Source of the DNA: Rhizophagus irregularis
Taxonomy: Eukaryota > Glomeromycota > Glomeromycetes > Glomerales > Glomeraceae
DNA: 64,000 nucleotides
Direction of reading: 5' to 3'
Assembly: GCF_026210795.1 (NCBI RefSeq)
Contig: NC_089441.1
Coordinates: 1,240,001-1,304,000, forward strand
Shown here piece after piece: positions 47,001 through 55,496 of this stretch; the stretch's first letter is position 1, and every line of letters starts with the position of its first letter. The notes beneath the pieces were generated by a model that ran no database searches, was not told where the DNA came from, and saw nothing but the letters and a program-made list of their open reading frames with translations. Made by a program: the position numbers and the translations under genes.

Positions 47001-50000
47001 AATAGTAACTTATAACTTACCATCGAAAATACCTGAATAATTTTTTAAAGGAAGAATTTATTTAGTTTAAATTATATGGATATATTTTATATATAAATAG
47101 AATTAAATAAATAACTTACTTTCTATATTATTAAATAAATGATTTTAAATAAAGAATTTAGTTTAAATTATATGTATATAAATATAATAGAATTAAATAA
47201 ATAACTTACTTGCTATATTATTAAATAAAAGATTTTAAATAAAAAATTTAATTTAAATTATATGTATATAAATATAATAGAATTAAATAAATAACTTACT
47301 TGCTATATTATTAAATAAAAGATTTTAAATAAAGAATTTAGTTTAAATTATATGTATATAAAATTAAATAAATAACTTACTTTCTATATTATTAAAATAA
47401 ATAGATATTAAATAAAGAATTTAGTTTAAATTATTTGTAAATATTTTATATATATAGTAGAATTAAATATCTTACTTCCTATATTATTAAATAAATAATT
47501 TTTCAAATGAAGAATTTAGTTAGTTTAAATTATGTGAATATAATAGAATTAAATAAATAATAACTTACTGCCTATATTGTTAATTAAATAATTTTTTAAA
47601 TAAAAGATTTAGTTAGTTTAAATTATGTGTAAATATTTTATAATAATAGAATTAAATAAATAACTTACTAACTATATTGTAAAGTAAAAAATTTTAAAAT
47701 AAAGAATTTAGTTAATTTAAATTACAATGTAAAGCCATTCTAACTTGATTGTTTAAAGATCTAATTTTTGATAAATATTTGTTTGAATGCCCCCTCTAAA
47801 TTTAAATTGTGATTGCTAAAATTTCCTGAAATTTTCCAAATTTTATTATGTTTATTTCATTAAGTTTAATAATGAAACCTCCCTGGACATTAAACAAACA
47901 ATCAAGTTGGAACAGTAATAAAGTTAAATAAATAACTTACTAACTATATTATTAAATAAATAATTTTTTAATAAAGAATTTAGTTAGTTTAAGTTATATG
48001 TAAATATTATTTAAATATAATAGAATTAATAAATGACTTAATGACTTACGATCTAAAATATTTGAATAATTTTTAAATAAAGAATTTAATTAGTTTAAAA
48101 TATTACATTAATTTAATAGAATTAAATAATTAACCTACTTTCTATATTATTAAATAAATAATTTTTAAATATAGAATTTAGTTAGTTTATATGTAATTAA
48201 TGCAAATGTTATTATAAATAACATAACAGATAATAGAATTAAATAAATAATTTATAACTTACGGACTAATATATTTGAATAGTTTTTTAAATAAAGAATT
48301 TAGTTGGCTTAAATTATTATATAAATATAATAGAACTACTAAATAAGTAACTTATAACTTACAAACTAAGAGATTTTCAAATAAAAAGAATTTTGTTAGT
48401 TAAATTATATACAAACATCCAGAAATTATCTAAGATGTAAGAATTCGTAGTCCTGTGATAGGGGTGTAATCCTATGTAAGTTTACATAAGTTCACGTACA
48501 TTTTCATAAGAAATTTACAAAAACTTACACAAGATTACATATATTTACACAAATTTAAGTAAATTCACACCCCCATCACATGGTTACGTCTAAAAAAATA
48601 TAAATATAAATAACTTACAATCTATAATTTATTAGAAAAAGAATTTAGTTAGTTTAAATTATATGTAAATATTATATAAATATAATAAATAATAACTCAC
48701 TCGCTATATTGTTAATTTAATAAAAATATTAATTTTAAATCATATGTAAATAATTTTATAAATATGATACATAGAATTAAGTAATAACTTACCAACTACA
48801 TTAATAAATAAAGAATTTGTTAAATAAAGAATTTAGTTAATTAAATTACACAAATGTAGTAGAATTAAATAAATAACTTATAACTTACGGACTAATAAAT
48901 TTGAATAATTATTAAATAGTTTAAATTATGTATGAAAATTATATAAATAAATATAATAGAATTAATTAAATAATAACTTATAACTTACCTTCTAAAATAT
49001 TTGAATAATTGTTTAAATAAAGAATTCAGTTAGTTTAAATTATATATAAAAATATGTAAATATAATAGAGTTAAATAAATAACTTATAACTTACCATCTA
49101 AAATATTTGAAATTCAGTTAGTTTAAATATTAAATAAATATAATAGAAATAAATAAATAACTTACCTTCTAAAATATTTTGAAATAAAAAAAATTTAAAT
49201 TATATGTAAATAATTTTTATAAATATAATACATAGAATTAAATAATAACTTACGATCTAAATAATTTTTAAAAAAGGATTCAGTTAGTTTAAATTAAATA
49301 TAAAATTATATAAATATAATAGAATTAAATAAATAACTTATAACTTACGATCTAAAATATCTGAATAATATTTTAAATTCAGTTAGTTTAAATTATATGT
49401 AAATATTAAATAAGTTTAATAGAATTAAATAAATAAAATTAAATAATAACTTACGAGCTACATTATTAAATAAATAATTTTTTAAATAAATAATTCATTT
49501 TAGTTGGTTAAATTATATGTAAATATTGCATAAATATAATAGAATTAAATAAAAACTTACATTCTATATTATAAAATAAATGATTTTTAAAAAAAAAGTT
49601 AGTTTAAAATATACGTAAATAATAGAATTAAAATAAATAACTTACCCCCTGTTATTAAATAAATAATTTTTTAAAAATAAAGAATTCAGTTAGTTTAAAC
49701 AATACATAATATTATATAAATATATAATTAAATAATTGACTTACGAACTATATTAAATAAAGAATTTTTTAAATAAAGAATTTAGTTAAGTTTGTATATA
49801 AAAGTCAAGAAACACAAATAATATATAACTTACACCCTGTATTGTGATTGATTAATAATAATTTAAAAAGAGTAATCATAACCAATTAGACAATTAGATA
49901 ATTTGATATAGAAATTAAATATATACAGTGACTTACAATCTTGATTATTTAAATAAATAAGATTATTAGTTTGAATTATATGTAAATATTTGTAAGCTAA

Positions 50001-50481
50001 TATTATAAAATTAAATACTTACTTGCTATAACATCATTGATTATTAAACAATTATATTTAATGAACAATTTAGTTATTTGAAATACCATGTAGAATACAA
50101 TAAAAAACAAATAACTATTAACTTACCAACTATGATAACATTAATAATAAAATAAATTATTTGGTCAGATTAAATATAATAGGAGTAAGTAATTCTTCTA
50201 TTGTCAAACTACAAGGTAACCTGTAACTTACGAGCTAAAATAGTTAAATAATTTTTAATAATGCAGTTAGTTTAAAATATTAAAATTATATGTTTGTAAT
50301 TTACAAGTTTTAATATTATCATTTGAATTTTAAATTGTGCCTACCTTTATTTTCTTCAATTCCTGAATCTAGTTTTATTATATTGTAAATTTTGTTATAA
50401 AAAAAGATTTTAAATTTCAATTTGTGTTTAATAACTATGTACATGCTATGCGCTTTTACCTTTATTGTTGCTTTGAGCCAT
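44057..50481 (-). CDS. Kinase-fold protein with coiled-coil tail, 37 predicted exons, 918 aa
   Basis: Predicted join: 50481-50460, 50368-50345, thirty-two 3-nt exons and one 1-nt exon (50234-46842), 46751-46538, 46456-44057; total 2757 bases, an integral 919 codons. Residues 1-15 read MAQSNNKDSGIEENK and 16-48 come from the micro-exons. A TKL-like kinase domain spans about 70-340: KGGFGTIYK loop, Lys in VILKYF (about residue 101), and IHYNFHDGN (190-197) in the catalytic loop. The usual HRD there is HYN, and the metal site reads SDYLG, so catalysis is doubtful and this may be a pseudokinase. APEVLRG, SDIFSFSIIMWE and DPSKRPSA are typical. Residues about 415-770 are Gln/Glu/Leu-rich coiled coil. 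Kinase-fold genes of this kind are abundant in Glomeromycotina. A TTTTTTAG 18 bases before the ATG suggests a 5' UTR intron. Confidence 0.75.
46842..46842 (-). other. Predicted single-nucleotide exon
   Basis: The minus strand reads TATCTAG, A, GTAAGTG: an acceptor, one base and a consensus donor. The thirty-two preceding 3-nt exons keep phase 1; this base changes it to phase 2, which is exactly what the next exon (46751, starting with the third base of a codon) needs to enter the kinase domain in frame. Without it the frame hits a stop within about 20 codons. A one-base exon is known in a plant gene (Arabidopsis APC11), so the spliceosome can handle one. Confidence 0.6.
47738..47912. mobile_element. 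Small inverted-repeat element inside one array intron
   Basis: The termini TTCTAACTTGATTGTTT (47738-47754) and complement TTCCAACTTGATTGTTT (47912-47896) match in 16 of 17 positions. The enclosed 175 bp are unlike the surrounding intron repeats and account for one of the two long introns of the array (about 270 instead of 95 bases). Non-coding. Confidence 0.7.
48454..48580. mobile_element. Small inverted-repeat element inside another array intron
   Basis: The termini TGTGATAGGGGTGTAA and complement TGTGATGGGGGTGTGA enclose 127 bp with GTTTACATAAG/CTTACACAAG-type repeats. It explains the second long intron (about 255 bases). A partial TAG-AC-GTAACC splice-like word directly beside it (48583-48592) may be a repeat unit damaged by the insertion. 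Confidence 0.65.
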
Positions 50482-51495
50482 TTTATATCGGAATGCTTCC
50501 TAAAAAATAAGGCAAATATAATTAAACGCCTTTATTAGAGTATATATAGTTGCTTGTGTATTATTTTATGCAAAATGCAGATGCTCAGGTAACGTCATTA
50601 TTTGTATCACTTGTCGATCATTTGACAAAAAATTTTACCGGTCGAAAAAAAAACAAAAAGTAGTTATTTTTTTTCACTTCTTTTATGGTAGGTTATGTAT
50701 ATTTTGTTGAAGTTTTGCTTTAAAAAATAGAGAAATTTTTACCAAAGACGTTTTGCAAAAAGAGTTTAATATTTCGGAAAAACGAAAAAAAGTTTCACAT
50801 TTCTTTCGATACAAAATTCAATAAACGTTAGTACAGTAGTGCACTATGCAAATTTTGATATGAAGTGAAGTAGACGGGCATATAAAAAATTTTTTGACGA
50901 AAACATTTTAACCTTTGAAAATAGCTGCGGGTGGCGCAGTAAGTAAGAGATGATCACGTGAAGGCATCAAAGGAAGGTATAGGACAAAGGAAGGAACGAA
51001 TTAAATTTCAAGGGATGAGTCGATGAGATAATTGATCAACCACTAATCCTACCTTACAGAATCAAGAAATATAATCTGTAAGAAAAAAAATTAATGATGG
51101 TTCCCATCATCCTACCAAGAATTGCATCGCACCAATTCCATTTTTTTATAATCAAAAAAGCATTATATATAATAACATTTAATTGTCCGGAGCGTAGCGG
51201 AGGACTTTACGTTCAAGTAAAAAGAAACGCCATGTCCGTCTGTCTGCCACGTGAGACGATTCTGATTGGTGATTTATATATCTTTTAGATCGATCGTCGA
51301 TTAAACAGTTAAAATTTTTGAAATGTCTTGATCAATCAGACAATCACTTAGTAAAATTTTCGAATTCTGCGCCGGGAGTTCGAGCTTACGAAACGAAACT
51401 GATTTGTGTGATGATGCAATAATTGACATTGTTACTCAAAAAGTATATATATAAGTAACTCATTCGACTGCTCATTCAATTTATTTAATTTTTAA
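50482..51495. other. Region upstream of the kinase-fold gene
   Basis: No gene supported. Bases 50935-51060 are less AT-rich (GCGGGTGGCGCAGTAAGTAAGAG, AGGAAGGTATAGGACAAAGGAAGG). Bases 51184-51255 carry the GTCCGGAGCGTAGCGGAGGAC repeat with GTCCGTCTGTCTGCCACGTG, related to 35990-36190. Promoters of both the minus-strand kinase-fold gene and the plus-strand candidate at 51.5 kb should lie here; no specific element is recognisable. Confidence 0.4.
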
Positions 51496-51826
51496 CGCGA
51501 AAAAATCTATCAATATGCCAGACGAACTGTTAGATTTGCAACACAAAAGGCTTTAGAAATACTACAGGAGTCAGGACAAAAAAAGTATATGGAAGAGCGC
51601 GCAAAAAAATCTTTTAATATAACTGCATTGAAAGAGTGGGAAGAAGCCGGTGAACCGTTTGAGGAAGACGACGTAATTCTAGGTATTTTAATCACTTAGA
51701 ATATGACAGATCTCAATATATTAAAACATTATCTCATTATCTATTGAAATTCTAGCATACTTAGAATATAAGAGAAACGAAGCCCGTAAAAATGGCGCTA
51801 ACCCTGGAACAGTGAGAATTTATTAG
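51496..51826 (+). CDS. Small spliced candidate gene or gene fragment, unrecognised
   Basis: An open frame from 51496 (after a TAA) reads RTVRFATQKALEILQESG, KKYMEERAKKS and EEAGEPFEEDDVIL to 51682. A GTATTT donor at 51683 and an ATTCTAG acceptor ending at 51755 join it in frame to AYLEYKRNEARKNG and NPGTVRIY-stop (51824). Charged, helix-like composition and balanced codon use set it apart from its surroundings. The first exon has no early ATG: either it starts at 51589 or an upstream exon joins at the AG at 51519-51520. A further GTAAGT...TTTAAG intron lies at 51841-51899. Not recognised; it may be a partial copy of a larger gene. Confidence 0.45.
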
Positions 51827-51899
51827 AACGGAGTCAGCAGGTAAGTCTATTTAATGTTTATTTTGATTAATACCAAACTCATGTATTCTTAACTTTAAG

Positions 51900-53379
51900 G
51901 AGCCGGAAGACATAACTCTATCAATGGCGGAGAACAAACACCTGGAAGTATGCATAGGGTTTACTGATGAGATCAGACTTTAATGCAGTTAATTACTCAG
52001 TCTATGCAGAGATTACTTAAAAATGCGGCTATAGAACTTGTATATGCGAGAGTATCATACAAGACCATATTATATTGGAGTATAGATAAACCATTCAATC
52101 GGTATTAGACGGTTGGTTAAATATATGATGGATCGTGCGTGACTTAATATTATAATAATTGATAATATAATTTTTTTTTTGAACATTTAACATTTATTAG
52201 TAATATAATATGAACATTTTACATTTTTATTAGTAATATAATTTTTTGAAAATTTTTATATCAATGTATTTTTTTTTTACATAATAATTGATAAATTTCA
52301 ACAATCTTTATACCGTAAATATTATATGAAAAATCACATGATTTTCGATATACCAAACTTTTATTACCTATAGAGTTCGGTTTATAAAAAATTTGCAAGT
52401 AAAAAAAATTATTTCCTAATTGAACAATAATATCCAGAATCATATAAACATGCTAAATTGCTAACAGAGAAACATAATTTACGTAAAGCAAAATTTTCTG
52501 TACCTCCTATTTAAAACATTGCAGTACAAAAATATAACTGTATAATGGTAAAAAATTTACAGAGGCCCAGATGTAATAATCTGATTTTTCCGATTTATTT
52601 TTTAATTGAATTGATATTCTCGAAATTGTTTATCACTTACGAATTAATGGAACAAATAATATTAAAGTTTATCACATAAATTATGCAAAAAAGTACAAAA
52701 AGTAAAATTTATTAAAAATGATGTGAACGGCTTTTGTTTGCATAACTATCCTAAAAATGAGGAATTATGCAAGAGTATATTCTTCAAATTTAAATAAATA
52801 GATTTACGGCTTATGTACAATCTATCTATTGATACTTACAGAGTCAAAACTTGTTGCCACCTGGATCACTAAGCCTTGGGAAAGAAGAAAAAAAAGAACG
52901 AGAGAGGGATGAGTGGGAAAGGAGGAAAAGAAAAGGAGGGATAATGACTATATATGGAGTTTCTAGAGGAAACCAAAAAAGGTACTGGAACGTATTAATA
53001 CTCTACAAAAAAGATGTCCGGAAATTCAAGTATGTCTAAAATAAACTATTGTCACGAGTTTTCATATAACATTATAACGGCACGTGTTCATGTTACACAA
53101 TTCAAATTATTTATATGGAGACGTCTCAAGTATTTTTTTTAGTTACAGTATATAGTAACTTCGTAATTTCTTTTCATTCGTTCATTCTTATCATAGATCA
53201 CACTAAAAATACTCTAAAAATTTCCAAAATTTGATGAGTGTTTAGAAATTTAGATTGAAATATGGAAATATGTATTAAATGAGTTCTTGTACCCTCATTC
53301 CAGATCTTAAAACTTTTGTCTGAACAATGAAAAGTATTCTACATTTGGTTAGATTTTTTTCGTATATCATCTGAAGAGT
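51900..53379. other. AT-rich intergenic region
   Basis: The sequence just after the intron at 51841-51899 (GGAGCCGGAAGACATAAC) may be the last exon of the preceding candidate gene. A 62-codon frame at 52851-53039 is Lys/Arg/Glu-rich and not recognised. Nothing else is visible. Confidence 0.4.
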
Positions 53380-53910
53380 TTTCATGAAAGTTCATCCATA
53401 TCAAAAACATTTAAATCAATAACTTTATGAAGATTTATTAAACTTTTATTTGGATCCTGATAGCGTATAATCTCAAAATGTTTGGCTTCCTAGAAAAATT
53501 TAATGAAAACATTTTTCACGAATCATTAATTCTGGTATTGTTTTAACTAATTCAAGATGGATAAATAAAATAGCTATTAATGATAACAACTTTAATGTAT
53601 CATATTTACCATATAAATTTGAAATATTGTTAAGAAGAAGCCAAGATGAATTTATCCCAAAAATTTCATGAATTATGTGATAATAAACCTAATATTGTTA
53701 CATTTATTAAAATAAAAGAAACAGAAGAGATTATTGGTTGATAATATAGGTTCTTCTAATCATGGTAAAACCAAAGATAGTTTTATATTTTCTTTTAAAA
53801 ACAAGAATAATTTAATGATACAATTTCGAGTTAATGTGAAAATATGGATTGTTTGTGCTTTATGGTTCAGTTCTACAGCTGATCCATATTTTAGTTACGA
53901 TATTCAGTGA
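53380..53910 (+). pseudogene. Broken BTB-TLDc-type gene (BACK end and TLDc start)
   Basis: The plus strand, across several frames, shows LYEDLLNFYLDPDS (the segment preceding TLDc in this fungal family), SRWINKIAIND, SYLPYKFEILLRRSQDEFIP, FHELCDNKPNIVTFIKIKETEEIIG, and later a frame with DSFIFSFKNKNN. The blocks are those of the TLDc domain in the intact gene at 59.7-61.2 kb (LYHTSLDGFN, HKHCDNKGATIWIAKL, QLIGGYNP). Stops and frame changes after nearly every block show that it is not functional. The N-terminal BTB part was not found. Confidence 0.75.
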
Positions 53911-54473
53911 TATCAGTATATTAATATCATAAGTGTCAATATGAAAAAGAGATAGAGATAGTGAAGATAGATTGATTATTTAATCAATTAAAGTAAAACG
54001 AAATTTTTTTTTGGTTATAAAAATAGTTATATTAACTACAAAATTTATTTATTAATGAATTGTTAATAAAAACAACGACATCTCTTATGACGTCAGTGCA
54101 AGCTTCAATTCCCGTACCTATGCTTATGCTACGACTGCTGTTAACAATCTTCAGTCTTCACCGCCAATAATGATAGCATTCTCTCAGACAAAAGCTGCAC
54201 TACCTCCTTCAAGACAAACTTTAGCAGCAGTAACTAAAAAAAAACAATTCAATTTTATTATAAGAGATGGAAATTTATTATTTCTATTTTATAAATAATA
54301 AATGTAATTTCAATTGATTATTTTATCACAATTTTTTTTTTACATATAAGCAAATATTATATAATAATAAACAATTGGAATAATATATAACAAATTTTAA
54401 CATACCAATCCTTCTGTAAAGTAAAAGCTGAATGAATGGAATCTAAAAATTATAAAATATAGTAAAATTGGTT
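53911..54473. other. Intergenic; possible exon fragment at 54100-54235
   Basis: Bases 54100-54235 are compositionally coding-like. The minus strand reads VTAAKVCLEGGSAAF and then, after a stop, ENAIIIGGED; the plus strand also has an open frame (TTAVNNLQSSPPIMIAF). I cannot assign it. It lies directly before the tandem array and may be part of the same duplicated block or a gene fragment. Confidence 0.35.
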
Positions 54474-55496
54474 AGAAGACTCGAGTACTCTAAGTAAGCT
54501 TTACAGAAAAGACAAATTCAAGCCCCCATGCCTACTATCAACTGACATTAACGTATATCGTGAGTGACCAAACTCGTGCAGAGGTACTGTCACATTGATA
54601 ATAAGACATGAGACCCACCACCAAAGGGAAGGGCCCCACATACAGAAGTCTGCGACATAGCTTGAGATATATTAATACAGTATTATGTTTCTCATTTAAG
54701 GTAACCAGACTTCTAGAAGAGGAGGATAACCAAAGCACTCTAGGTGCACAAATCCCTTATACATCCCAGCTTAGCCATTTCCACTTACCATAAAATCTAA
54801 AACTTTTGCAGTAAGGATAAGAATGAATGTGTGATAACAAAAACGAATTTTAAGAAGATTTCAAAAATTTCTTGTTAGATATTACCTAAGGTACTAATCT
54901 AAAAACAAAATATATGGTAAAAATATATTAGAAGACTCGAGTACTCTAAGTAAGCTTTGTAGAAAAGACAAATTCAAGCCCCCATGCCTACTATCAACTG
55001 ACATTAACGTATATCGTGAGTGACCAAACTCGTGCAGAGGTACTGTCACATTGATAATAAGACATGAGACCCACCACCAAAGGGAAGGGCCCCACATACA
55101 GAAGTCTGCGACATAGCTTGAGATATACTGATACAGTATTATGTTTCTCATTTAAGGTAACCAGACTTCTAGAAGAGGAGGATAACCGAAGCACTCTAGG
55201 TGCACAAATCCCTTATATATCCCAGCTTAGCCATTTCCACTTACCATTAATAGACAAAAAAGCTCAATAAAATCTTCTAAAACATTTGCAGAAAGGATAA
55301 TAATGAAAGTGTGATAACAACGACGAATTTTAAGATTTCCAAAAATTTCTTGTTAGATATTACCTAAGGTAATCTAAAAAATAAAATATATGGTAAAAAT
55401 ATATTAGAAGACTCGAGTACTCTAAGTAAGCTTTGTAGAAAAGACAGATTCAAGCCCCCATGCCTACTATCAACTGACATTAACGTATATCGTGAG

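Larger units (their letters stand above)
46842..50234 (-). repeat. Array of one-codon micro-exons separated by homologous introns
   Basis: On the minus strand the pattern AG-NNN-GTAAG recurs with a spacing of 71-124 bases (mostly 85-106). Exons start at 50234, 50129, 50025, 49939, 49836, 49747, 49648, 49563, 49457, 49351, 49256, 49168, 49097, 48991, 48891, 48795, 48703, 48621, 48365, 48265, 48141, 48052, 47943, 47671, 47571, 47478, 47383, 47302, 47212, 47122, 47023 and 46930, then a single base at 46842. Introns share the body GTAAGTTATTTATTTAATTC, a TTTAAACTAAATTC core and an AATATAG or TTTTAG end. Exon trinucleotides vary (ctc, ttg, caa, att, ggt, ttc, ggg, aat and so on). In phase 1 the product begins ALANWFRESHHQDEV with no stop. 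Confidence 0.75.

Noticed and set aside
46840-50340. Period of about 95 bp resembling a CRISPR array or plain minisatellite
   Set aside because: Repeat units are diverged and AT-rich, spacers are three bases, and the conserved parts are eukaryotic splice donors and acceptors. A CRISPR reading is excluded, and a neutral minisatellite does not explain conserved signals around variable triplets.
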